This document shows, piece after piece, positions 26,700 to 37,294 of a stretch of 64,000 nucleotides of DNA. Below the pieces are notes generated by a model. It saw nothing but the letters and a program-made list of their open reading frames with translations, was not told the origin of the DNA and ran no database searches. The DNA comes from Sarcocystis neurona (Eukaryota > Apicomplexa > Conoidasida > Eucoccidiorida > Sarcocystidae). Position numbers and translations under genes: made by a program. Location: assembly GCA_000727475.1 (NCBI GenBank), contig KL647288.1, positions 1,089,285 through 1,153,284 of the forward strand. The letters run 5' to 3'. The stretch's first letter is position 1, and every line of letters begins with the position of its first letter.

Positions 26700-29600
26700 A
26701 GTGGAGTACTTGCAACGGTAGAAAAGACGAATGAAAACATACACGTGATACCCAGCACGGATCTATCGGACGCAGAGTTAGAATCGAAACGGACGTTAAT
26801 CTTATGGGTCCACTACGGGGAACAATAAGGCGCACTCAACAGGGCAGCTGCTGCAGAACTGTTTCAGCGTAGTAATCTACATGCATACATATAGGGAAAA
26901 ATATACACGCGTATATACATACGCAGACGTCATGGTAGGAGCATCTGGATTTCCCATCACGAACATGGACTCGCAATTCCTGGTGCTGCACAAAGTGCTG
27001 CTACACAGAAACTGCGGAGCAGACTTCCGCCGCCAGAGTTGTTAGTTTCAGAAACCACCCCTTTTGCGCACTTCTGTTTCTGTGTGACCGGGGCGCAACA
27101 GCGAGATGTCGGAGTGTGGCTGCTGCTTTAAGCCAAGTGCCAGCCAACTTAGTCTGGAAGAAAGACGGAAAAGGGACGGCAGAGCCAAGAGAAATGTCTA
27201 CGAGCTTCACTGCCGGCGCGCAGGGCCACCACTAACCAGCGCTCACAGACAGTCGATCCGTACATCTAATGACATGCTTCCAGGTCGGCCTAAAACTGCG
27301 TTCTCTGCTCAGAGGTAAAAAGACCCGTGTATTGAAAAGTTTCTATTGGTAGGCCGTTGGGGGCGAAGCGAAGCAACGAGTAGCTCTGGCACTTGTACAA
27401 CGCACGCGATGGACCGAGAATATAATAGATCATTCAGGACATTACAAGTATTCCAGCGCTGTCGTCTTGTCGCTGGCGGTCGTTTCGATAACAGGCCACC
27501 TGCAAACTGCGGACGGGACTTCTACACTTCAGCTTGTGGGTTGCCTTGCTGTCTTGCTTCGGTGTAGAGTAGTTCCACAACTTCACGGAACTCACAAAGA
27601 GGCTCTTGTGAGTTTCAGCCACTTCGTGTTGCGCGTACTGTCGCGCGCCATATCATCCGCGTATGAGACACTTTCAAAATTTCCCCGTGTTAGGCTTTGA
27701 GAAGGAACAAGGAAAAGCAACAAAAGACGAAGACGATACGCTGGTGATTTGCCGCATGCAGCTTAGATAGCGAAAATGTCTGTGAGCCAACTGCACACAG
27801 CATTTTGGCGGGGGTGATCGTCCGCATGCGCTACCACAAGGACACGCGACCGGCGCAGCGATGAGCGAGCAAAACGCAGCGTTTGCCACGGTGGTCTGCA
27901 GGTGAACTGGCAACAGTCAGTTTCTTATCCAAGTGAGTCGACGCGCCGTAATTAACTGCTGTCGCGGTGTAAATCTAAGCCGCATCAGCATTGTCTCGTG
28001 CCGTCTACAGCCAGCTCTGCGTTGCGATTCCCCGTTTCGTGGACGATTGCCTGCTGGTACTGCGTCCTGAAGCTAGGTATGCCGGTTCTGAGCAGTACGT
28101 ATACGTCCCCACGATGGGGCTAGAACTGAACGCAACGTGTGTGTGGGACGTGATTGGGTGTTGTCAACTACCTTTGCGCATGGTGCAAGAAGTAACCAGT
28201 GATCAACCCCGCACCTACCAAATATGACGACGCACCGCACTTCCATACAGAACTTTCTCCATACAAGCGCACGACGGAGGGCGAAAACCTGGCACGGACA
28301 GTCCTCAGAGAAGTGGGAAGGGTCAGGCGCCTGCGTCCCACGTACAATAGCACGTCCGGGGCTTCTGACGAAGGTGTCGTGTCGCTTCTATAACGTAGGA
28401 ATGCAGGGAATCTACAGCTACTACCATGCGTGAAGCGGATCAACGAAACCCTTTTGTTAGAAACGCTGTAGTTCTAGCTGGTTACCAAGTCACTACCATT
28501 CTTGTGTACAGCTATAGGCGCAGATATTTCTTTACCGCCGCATGACAAAGGTGCCGATTTGCCCAAGTGAATACCTTGAATAGGCTTCTTTATTTACAGC
28601 TGTAAAACGATAGCTGCGCAGAAGAGCTGTTCTTCTACGATCCCGTCAAGTCATTTTGTATGCAAGGGTTCATGTCGTCGTGCGTGTGCGCAGCGCCTCA
28701 CACTGGTGTCTGGTTTCGGTCAGTCATTTTAGATACCTTATTCAAAAACTTCGTTCGTCCGCAGCCTGTTCACTAACGTGTCAGTTTCTGTAAGTGATGC
28801 ATTTCATGCAAGGCATCCTGTGTATGTCAACCATGCGAAAACGGCGGAGTGTGCGCGCGAGGCGCCGCCGCATTAGCGTTCACATGCTTGCACATGTACA
28901 CACGAGCGCATACGTCTTTTCCTGATGGCGAGGCATTTCTGTATGGGATTTCCAGCTGGCAACAGAATGAATCGTGCTGTATGTCTTTACCTGGGAGCGT
29001 TTGGGTTCTGGTGCCAGTGTCGTATGGGCCGGGAATTTGGCTCACACAGACTACGAAGCTCAACGGTCGGTAACCCCACTAGTCTCTCTGAAAGACCTTA
29101 ATCCATGTGCGCGTCTGAATGCTGCATCGTCTCCCAGTGAGAGATGTGCACAAATGTATACAATAAGCTAGCATATGCTCGCACAAGTAGTCCTGTATAT
29201 CGAACGTATATCCATACTGTAATAAAGTTTTGCGGGTTTCGGCTCGCATACATCGTCAAAACTTCCTTGCAGCAGCTCGAATTATGCGTGTATCTGTGAT
29301 GAAAGCAGCTCAGCACATGCAGGAAGATGAAAAGCACAGGTGCACAAGAAAGTGCTGTCGTGGCCCTCTTCTTAAGGAACACCGAAAAAAAGTTGCCGAT
29401 GGCACGGACTGAGAAATTTTCCATGACCCTGAAGGAGTACACGTGCAGCTAAAACAAAGAAGCGTGACCTTTTAATTCTTCCACCGAGAGTGTCTTAGTC
29501 GTGCGCATCAATGCGACGTCTCCTGCCCTGAGCTCACACCCTAGGGCTCAACTGGCACTCTTTTGTTGAATGCCATCGTGGAGACACCGCTTCCTTCTAC

Positions 29601-31280
29601 CTAGCCGCATTTCGGCAGCTTCTTGCTGTCGCTCAGCTGTAACGAACCGTCAGAGTGAAATAGGTCTCTTTTCCCAGGCATATGAAGAGGGACGGGGACT
29701 GTGAATGAACGGTGGGGGAAGAGTTGGGACCCGACTGTGCTTGCCTCGCCAGACACATGCGGACTGCTACTGCACACATGCGCAGCCACCTGTAACAAAA
29801 CGTACAGCTTCTTATCTACCGCACCGCGCTACCCACCCAGTTGCACTTGCACGGCTGCACGCGCTTTGGAGAACGGCGGCCCATCAGCCATATTTCTGGG
29901 CCAGTGTGAGTAGAAATGTGGCATTTGTACGGCCTTTGCGACGGACGAACGAGTTGTAAAACTTGAAATAAGCATTTACTGAAGTTGCCTCGGTACCTTT
30001 TTGTACACTGCTTGGACGCAGAGCTTCTCCGTCATGCACAAGACGGTAGACGGAAGCGCGGTCCGGCTGCGTCACATCGTCAGGTCGTAGTTGTTGGCGA
30101 TGCTTGCAAAACCGGAAGCACGCGGGAACCCTGTGACGCTTTTCGTTTTCATAGGACTGCGTGCAGCACAAGGGTGCCATCAGAATAGCCGTTATTGCGT
30201 CCTCTTCAGACACACAGCGAGGAAAATAGGGGGCTCGGAAGAAAGGTGCACACGGGGATCCACCAGAGACACGTCTACAGGACACACAAAATCGCTACAT
30301 AAGGCGAAGATATGAGCAGTTGTGTTTCGCCCCCTGTAAGAGCATTTGCAGACAGAGGGCGTCCAACCTAAGTTGCACTTACAGAGACAAATAAGTACAC
30401 AAAACCCCAGTCCATCCTTACTGACACATGCGATGTCTTCACATGAATATACTCCCACGTCCCTTCCGGTCCGTCGCGTTAAATTCGTGCTGCTTATACC
30501 ACTTGAGTTCGCTTGGGCCTTCGGCGGCTACAGCTGCTTGCCCGTAGTTTCCGCTGTTGGAGACTGCGGACTCCGTTGGAAGCGTGCGCAGACGGCTTGA
30601 CAATTGAACACTGCGCTATTCGTTCAACGTTTTGCGTGAACATAAGGTGCTGTTTACTCGAGGGCACTGTGTGATCACTCCCGCGGATGAGAGTACCGGC
30701 TGGTTATAATCAGAATGAATCTGTCGGTGAACTGCCTCTACCAGTAAGTATCCTGGAGATATACACACTACGTCACCACCAGGACAATGCGACTGAAAAA
30801 ACACTGCGTCAGATAACGGTGCCCAAGGAAGCATATGATACTTATGCATTTGTACGTGCGTCTGAATGACGGGCTTCAGCACGTCATAAGAGATCAGGTC
30901 ACACCAAGGAAATTAGGTTTTGCAAGCAACGCACTTACGAAACACGAAACTCCCATCCCCTAGCAACCAAAACATCAACAGACAACATTTTGTTGGGAAC
31001 GCACGCACGTCGTCGTCATCGAGACCCCTCCAGAATCATGAAGACACGGTGCGAACGTGAGCACCATATAATGAAATTATCTCTGCCTACACGCACGTGT
31101 GCCCCTAAGCGCGGCTTCGTGTCAGAATGAGAGCACGATAAGGCACTTACAGCCGGCGGCCATAAGTCCACGAGTGAGCCCCTATGCGTCACAGTGCTGC
31201 AGCGTCGCATCAGCTATAGATCTCTGTTGTGGAATCAGGCACGCGCAGTGTGCTCGTTAGACGCAGATGCGAGCTGTCAC
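26700..31280. other. Stretch without a supported gene
   Basis: It should contain the 5' exon(s) of the uS2 gene on the minus strand, but I could not find the HxGH N-terminal signature. It may also contain 3' exons of the DA1-like gene: 31199-31154 and a block near 31110-31060 on the minus strand are bounded by usable acceptors and a GTAAGT donor. Nothing else stands out. Confidence 0.5.
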
Positions 31281-31291
31281 TGTTGTGCTTC

Positions 31292-34200
31292 TCACCCACT
31301 TCCAGTTACTACACTGCAAGCTGTCGCAGACCTCTGAAATCCTTCACGTTCTGTGGTTGCCGTCCTTTGCCAAAACAGTGTGCTCACGACCCCGAGTACC
31401 TCGGCTGCTACGCTTCTGGTTCCCAATATAACTGCTCCTGCTCTTGATGGCTGACTTCCTGCTGGCCTACGCTGCGCTCTATCCCAGAGCGGACGCGCGT
31501 AAGTAAATGCATGGCGGTCTTGCCCAGTCTGCCGCGTGCGCCTTAACAGGCCCTGCTTTTGCTGTCCTTCCTGCTGAACACGTGTTCTATCGTCGCTCTG
31601 GCGAACTTCCTGCTGCCGCACGCTCTGTCCTGTCTCAGTGGAAGCTTTGTCGAGCCTTAGAGCACACTTGGCCTCCTGTGGATCTCGCGCTTGCTGCCGC
31701 GTATCCCCTAACACCCGGTTTTTGCCATTGCTCTCAACACGAGCTACTGGAATCGCCACAAGTGTTGCCTGCTCGGGTGCTAGACAACGACGAGATGTCT
31801 GTTGTGGCAGTCTTCCTTGGACATTAACGTCGCACTTGCTGGTGGAAGACGCACTGCCACCTGACGCTGTCCGGATCTCTATCGGAGGGGCGGGGGTGTC
31901 TGCGCCCTTGTTCCTGGCTTCATCGAAGCCCACGGACGCCGCAGCTCGCTTCACTGATTCTAAACTGTAGCCGTGACGAGCGGCCACACGCAGCGTCTGC
32001 TGCAGCTGAAGATCTTGCATGACTCGTCGCATTACTCGATATCCTTCACCGTAGCAGTAGTGTTCATCTGTTTCCATCTCTCCCAGTCGCGTCCGAATAA
32101 TCCGAGCTTCGTACCTCAGCAGCAACAATAGCAGCTCTCTCCGTTTCTCTCTGTTTCCGTCTGTTTCCTCTTGTAACTCCCCGTTTCCCTTCCCGTGTAA
32201 GTCGCCTGCCGCGTGTGCATCCGGTGCAGCTTCTTCAGCAGGTGCTGCTCTGAGGTAGTTTTTCGATGCTTTACACTCTGCCACCACAGATATAACTCCT
32301 GCTCCTGCTTGCCTCCATCGAGGTTCATCCGGTGTTGTCGCTGGTGCGGACGCTTCTCGAGCAGCCGTTCCTTCTGCGCCTCCAGTGACTGCGTTACCTT
32401 TTTCTGTTACTGATGGTGTTGTTCCTGCCAGCTCAGCTTCCCAAAGAGTGAGCTTCTGGAGACGGTCTTGCAGGAAGGAAGCAGCAACAGCGTTGCAGAT
32501 CCCTTCTTCAACTTGCAACAACAGCGTCTTCTCTTCCGGGAGTTGGCCGCACCAAATGTAGGCGTGCACCAGTTCGTGAATGAGATGAGAGAGGAACACC
32601 GTCTCTGGCAGGTGGCGCACGACTGCCACGCGCCGAACGCAGCGTAGCGAACGTTTAATTCTTTCTTGAATGCAATTCGGCTGCCGATGATGCCGTGTCT
32701 GCTCGGCCTTGCACGATATTCGTCGAAGAGCGACGCCCCCACCGCTGGCAGCAGTCGCTGCACTAGCGTCGCTCCTGCTGACGTGAACAGCCCGATCTAG
32801 CGCATGCCTCTGTTCATCTCTCTCGACCGGTACGTGCAGACGTTGTACCAGATCGTCGTAGAGCAGCCGTTCGGTCTCGCAGCGACCGAACACACTTGAA
32901 TTTTTCCCGGCATTCAGTTCAGAGTAACCCACGGCTTCAATCGCAAAACCGAGCCCGTCCTCCGACGGTCGCCGAGGATCCTTCTTTTCCTTGTCCTGAG
33001 GCTGATCACTCTGCTGCTGAGGCCATATTTCCCGCACACGGAAGTGCTTGTCGTCGTCTTGGTCATATTTTTGTTGCCTCTCTGTTGTCTGCTGTTGTTG
33101 CTGTACATTGCAGTTTTGTTCATGCTCACGTGCTGCTGGCCGCAGATCGTCCCCTGTGACACCCTGCTTTGGAGTCTGCAAAAGCTGCAGCGGATGAAGA
33201 CGGAGGTATTGTAGACTTTCGGAGAGGATTTTTGCTTCGTTGACGTCACTCCCTGGCATTCCTTCCACATCTGTTGTTACTGCGTCGGGTGTCGTCGGTC
33301 CATTTGCCCCAGCAACGCAGTGACTCAGGGTTGCTGCCTGATCTGCCTGTGGCAGGGCTGGCCGCACCCTCTCCGTAGGATCAATCCGCAGTCTCCGAGC
33401 AGCGGTACGCCGCCTACACTCGGTTTCAAGTCGCGAGTCGAGCTTCTCTCCACCTTTACAATGCGTCAGCAGCTTCGGCTGCTCGTGGCTATGTTGGAAA
33501 GTGTGCAGCAGCAGCGTTTCTGGAGTAGACGCGCTCCGCAGCAAACGGTCATGCCATTGTAAACTCTCACGCACGCGCTGTTGCACAAGGGGTGTTCTCT
33601 GTACAGAAAGGCGCTCGTTCGAGAACACTAGTCCGTGCCGTTCTCGCAGCCAAAGCAACGCATACTGCGTGACTCGCTGTAGCCGTTCTTTCGTATTTAC
33701 AGGATTTAACAACGCGCAGTGGCCGCACAAATGGAGGCCCTCTGCGTCGTGTAGCGGTTCACAGCATATTCGCGTGGTTTGTCGCTGCTGTCGACCGCGT
33801 CCTGCTGCCGCTGCATTCGTTCCTTTTGCCGCAGTGCTCCTATTTGTTGTGCTTTGTCCGCTTCCCATGTCGCTGTTGCTTGCCGAAGGACTTCTACTCG
33901 ATGTGCTGCTGCCACTGCTCGCGTTGATACTGCCACGGGTACCCGTGCCGCCTGTGGTGCTGCTGGTGCTGCTACAACTTTCGCATCGAAGTCTGCTGCT
34001 GCGTCGATTGGTGCACGTCTTGACGGTAGTGTTGCCTTGTGCAACGCTGCATCTCGGCGGTGTATACGGCAGCGCGATGTACGCGGGCAGTGCTTTACGG
34101 TGACAAACGCTGCAAGGGGGCAGCAAGGTACAGGCGTCGCAGAGAAGGTATTCTGGCCAGCACTGCATATAGTGCTTCCGTCTGACGAGTCGCTTTCCGC

Positions 34201-35479
34201 AGTACGAACAGAACAACACGGTGCCACGCTGCAGGGCCGGCGCACGGATATCTGCAATACAGTGCTTCACAGCGTTACGCGGATTTTCGCGTTGTTGGCT
34301 ATATAGTGGCTGCCCCTCTTGTTCCTTCCTGTGCAGAGTTTCCAGCTTTTCGTAGTGCTGGTGCGAGCAGGGGGGTATCTCAAGGTGCGGGGCCGTTGCA
34401 GTCTTTCGGAGAACAGCCTTGCCCAGAGCCGCTGTGGTGGTAGCGGCGCACGCGGGTCTGTCAGTAGTAGACCGTTTTGAAACAATCCTAGGAGAGGAGG
34501 ACGGCAGCGGCGAGGAAAGGCTTGCGAGGGTCTGCTGATTCGCGGACTGCTGTACACTCTGTCGGTGCCTACCGCGCCTCTGCTCCATGCTTTCCGAGTA
34601 GCCCGAAGCGTCGCCGTCTGTTGCTCCCCTGATTCCACCAGAAGTATTGCCCCAGGTGTCACCATCCTTTTGGTTGCCGACACCGGAAGCGTGAGAATGA
34701 TATTTGGTAACGCAGACTTTGGCGTGAGTGCCACTGCCTACAACGGACGCATTACTTTCGTGGGGACTGCTAGTGTGCATACGAATCCCCGCAGAACCTC
34801 CGCTCGTACACTTTTTAGTAGCCGCGGTGCTCGTAGTTCCTTTTGGTACCGCCGCGTGCCACGTCGACGCCTGAACTGTGCCGCTTGGGCGACTTGCACG
34901 TGGCTGTATAGGAGCGGCTTTGGTTCCCGCGAGCGAAACAGCGTCTGAGGCAGCACCACCCGCAGTCCACGTATTAGCTCCACAACCAGTGTAGCCGAGA
35001 GCCGCTGGTAAAATATATGAAAGCCAGTGTGTCCCAGGAGTGGCAGGTACGGTACTCCTCTTCACTGCATTGAAATGACTCGCCACAGGATGCCCTCCGA
35101 CGTTTGTCGGCAGGGACAACGACGGAGAGGCTATCTGTAAGTGCGCACAATCATTGGATGCCTCATTTTGAGGCTGCTCGAAATGGTGTTTCGTATATTT
35201 CGTGGTCCGTCTCTGTTCGGCTGAAGAAAGAGGTGACACTCGCTCGACAGGAGCAACAGTTGCATATGAAAGACGGCGCGCTTCAGTTACCACATGGCTC
35301 GCCAACGGGGCAGGCCCTTGGACCCTCGTAGAAAGGTGCCTTTGCCGCTCTCCGATGGTCACTGTCTCACAACCGGTTGCTGCAGGAAGGGCAGTGCCAC
35401 CTATATGTCGCGCTGTCTGCCATTTTACGTCTTTACCTCCGCGTTCTCCTGCTCGATATTCTACTGCTACCCCGTACAT
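31292..35479 (-). CDS. DA1-like zinc metallopeptidase with N-terminal cysteine clusters
   Basis: Continuous frame of 1,395 codons from the first ATG (35479); the frame stays open upstream to a stop near 35551, so an upstream exon is possible. Residues 1-420 are low-complexity (Ser/Thr/Ala/Gly). A treble-clef/LIM-like cluster starts at Cys424-x2-Cys427 (CSYCGKRL) and continues through a CDAC and a CSVC pair. A second knuckle ends in LCGHC near 588. After a Gln-rich spacer comes the peptidase core: HELVHAYIW (968-976), VEEGIC (990-995) and YGEGYR (1143-1148). This order (LIM-like fingers, HExxH, EEGIC, YGEG/YGDG) is that of the DA1 family, ubiquitin-activated peptidases that limit growth in plants. 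HExxH plus the downstream Glu should bind zinc. The C-terminal 220 residues are low-complexity. A GTGAGA donor overlaps the stop region, so the 3' end may be spliced. Substrate is unknown. Confidence 0.8.
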   Translation of the reverse strand: MYGVAVEYRAGERGGKDVKWQTARHIGGTALPAATGCETVTIGERQRHLSTRVQGPAPLASHVVTEARRLSYATVAPVERVSPLSSAEQRRTTKYTKHHFEQPQNEASNDCAHLQIASPSLSLPTNVGGHPVASHFNAVKRSTVPATPGTHWLSYILPAALGYTGCGANTWTAGGAASDAVSLAGTKAAPIQPRASRPSGTVQASTWHAAVPKGTTSTAATKKCTSGGSAGIRMHTSSPHESNASVVGSGTHAKVCVTKYHSHASGVGNQKDGDTWGNTSGGIRGATDGDASGYSESMEQRRGRHRQSVQQSANQQTLASLSSPLPSSSPRIVSKRSTTDRPACAATTTAALGKAVLRKTATAPHLEIPPCSHQHYEKLETLHRKEQEGQPLYSQQRENPRNAVKHCIADIRAPALQRGTVLFCSYCGKRLVRRKHYMQCWPEYLLCDACTLLPPCSVCHRKALPAYIALPYTPPRCSVAQGNTTVKTCTNRRSSRLRCESCSSTSSTTGGTGTRGSINASSGSSTSSRSPSASNSDMGSGQSTTNRSTAAKGTNAAAAGRGRQQRQTTRICCEPLHDAEGLHLCGHCALLNPVNTKERLQRVTQYALLWLRERHGLVFSNERLSVQRTPLVQQRVRESLQWHDRLLRSASTPETLLLHTFQHSHEQPKLLTHCKGGEKLDSRLETECRRRTAARRLRIDPTERVRPALPQADQAATLSHCVAGANGPTTPDAVTTDVEGMPGSDVNEAKILSESLQYLRLHPLQLLQTPKQGVTGDDLRPAAREHEQNCNVQQQQQTTERQQKYDQDDDKHFRVREIWPQQQSDQPQDKEKKDPRRPSEDGLGFAIEAVGYSELNAGKNSSVFGRCETERLLYDDLVQRLHVPVERDEQRHALDRAVHVSRSDASAATAASGGGVALRRISCKAEQTRHHRQPNCIQERIKRSLRCVRRVAVVRHLPETVFLSHLIHELVHAYIWCGQLPEEKTLLLQVEEGICNAVAASFLQDRLQKLTLWEAELAGTTPSVTEKGNAVTGGAEGTAAREASAPATTPDEPRWRQAGAGVISVVAECKASKNYLRAAPAEEAAPDAHAAGDLHGKGNGELQEETDGNREKRRELLLLLLRYEARIIRTRLGEMETDEHYCYGEGYRVMRRVMQDLQLQQTLRVAARHGYSLESVKRAAASVGFDEARNKGADTPAPPIEIRTASGGSASSTSKCDVNVQGRLPQQTSRRCLAPEQATLVAIPVARVESNGKNRVLGDTRQQARDPQEAKCALRLDKASTETGQSVRQQEVRQSDDRTRVQQEGQQKQGLLRRTRQTGQDRHAFTYARPLWDRAQRRPAGSQPSRAGAVILGTRSVAAEVLGVVSTLFWQRTATTEREGFQRSATACSVVTGSG

Positions 35480-36124
35480 TGTTGGTGCTAGTGTTGCGGA
35501 TGTCCCCAATGTTGTTGTCTTTGCTTTGCGAAACGCCGCTGCGCGACGCTATCACAAAGAAACAACGGGGTTGCTGCTGCTTCACTGACGATATGTCCTT
35601 TCCTTAATTCCGCAGGCGACGGCAATGAATAGTATTCCGCTTGTTGATCCTGCCTTGATTGGGCCACGGAGCCACAGGATGGCGCGGTGCTCTGGGTTCT
35701 CTTGCTTCTGATGAGTACGGGGGCTGCCTTGAGGAAAGGAGGGTGTCACATGGCGTGTGGGAGGGAGAGACGCAGCGTGACCACCAGAGCCGCCAACAAC
35801 AGACAGGGGGTAGAGTCGTGCGCAGCCTACGATATATATGAGGTAACGCCGACCCCCGTAAACGTAATGGTGTGAGGACGGGATGCTTTAACGGTAAAGC
35901 ATGTCTTTGACCTTCAAAGTGATTTACTGGAAACAAATCTGCACGGAGAAGACGGCCGCTCGGAGATCTAAGGCAATTATTACGGACCCGGCCCGACCGT
36001 GCAAACGACAGGACGCCCCCCCACCAGCTGGGAGAGGCCGCAGCCGCTCGTGGGGGTGCTGCTGCACGGGCGGCTGTCTGCCGATTTGTTGCGGCTGGTA
36101 GTGCTCCTGGTACTGGTCGTAACG

Positions 36125-36426
36125 ATGCGACTAGTGATACTACCGGTGGTACTGTTGTTGTCAGTTGCCAGCGGCTGCTCTGTTGCCTCCCCACCATTAA
36201 TTGTTGGGCCGTCCGTTTTTGTTGTTGCTGCTGCCTACAGGCACCAGCTGCCAAAAGTTGCGGTGAGCGCTGCTGCGAAGGTTTCTCCCTCCAGTCGCGA
36301 ATGGTCCCCCCACTGCAGCTCTATCTTACGCCGTCTGTTTCTCCCTGTGCCCCCCTCGGGACCGGGTCCGTCTCTTTTCCCTTCCGCGTGTACGTCAAGG
36401 ATAGCGCTGGCGGTGATAGCGGCAAG
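36125..36426 (+). CDS. Possible fragment of a secreted protein, unproven
   Basis: On the plus strand, ATG at 36125 opens a signal-peptide-like stretch (MRLVILPVVLLLSVASG). A pyrimidine-rich acceptor (CTGCCTACAG, ending 36240) is followed by an open block 36241-36426 in another frame: four Cys in the first dozen residues (KSCGERCC), then FPFRVYVKDSAGGDSGK, ending at a GTAATT donor. An intron joining the two would be only about 59 bases, so the signal peptide may not belong to it. The opposite strand is also open here (35604-36254), with a Q5 run and Ala-rich segments that could be a 5' exon of the neighbouring peptidase gene. I cannot decide which strand is coding. Confidence 0.2.
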
Positions 36427-36758
36427 GTAATTGATCTACGTTTGCCATTCTCAGCCCTCCAAATATGCAGTGTTGCAGACAAACTACTAAAAAATGCTAT
36501 TCCAGAATATGTGGTTACACATTGAGATACATCATGGTTCTGTGTCGTGGTCGTTTCCGTGTCGGACAAACTTCTTACGGACGCCACGAAGCAATGGAAG
36601 ATATGCGCCCTTCCGTATAAAACGTCTAGCCGGCCAGTGCACATATTTATATGTGAGTGTCTACACCCCTCTGAGACTAGACACTTACTTCGACGGTTCC
36701 GCATGACCTCGTATGAAGTGGCTGCTGTCTGCGGAGCACTCGTGACGCGAAGAAGCAT

Positions 36759-37010
36759 GTGAGGATGCCGTCGGTGCTTCTGCTGGATAACATATGCGAG
36801 GCGGGCAGTACAGTGGGGACAAACACCGTAAGAAATTGAGATACAGTGGGCGAAGTGTAGCCGGGACAGACACAGGAAGGACACGTGAGTATGCCGCGGG
36901 AGCTGCTGCTTGATAACACAAGCTCCGCGACCAGTACAGTGGGGGACAAACATCGAGCGAAGGCAAGATAGAAAAGCCTAAGCGTAGCGGGGACAGACAC
37001 AGGAAGGACA
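36759..37010. repeat. 126-bp tandem duplication
   Basis: Copies begin GTGAGGATGCCG (36759) and GTGAGTATGCCG (36885). Both contain GATAACA, CAGTACAGTGGGG and end GGGACAGACACAGGAAGGAC. Confidence 0.85.
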
Positions 37011-37074
37011 AGGTCCTGTAGGTAGCGCCTGACGGGAAGCTCCGTCTCGCAGACGTTTCTATAGTCCGACAGCC

Positions 37075-37290
37075 ACTTAAATGTTTACTGTGCTCAAGGA
37101 CAACCAGGATGTGGTGCCAACCAGTGATGTCTAGTGGCGGAGCAAATAAACTGTACCATAAACTGGCAGTCTAGGTGCAGGAACTTAAATGTTTACTATG
37201 CGCGAGGACAACCAGGGTGTAGTGCCAACCAGTGATGTCTAGTGGCGGAGCAAATAAACTGCACAATAAACTGGCAGTCTAGGTGCAGGA
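37075..37290. repeat. 108-bp tandem duplication
   Basis: Copies at 37075-37182 and 37183-37290, about 95% identical, sharing GTGATGTCTAGTGGCGGAGC and AAACTGGCAGTCTAGGTGCA. It lies 65 bases from the 126-bp duplication. Confidence 0.9.
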
Positions 37291-37294
37291 ACTC

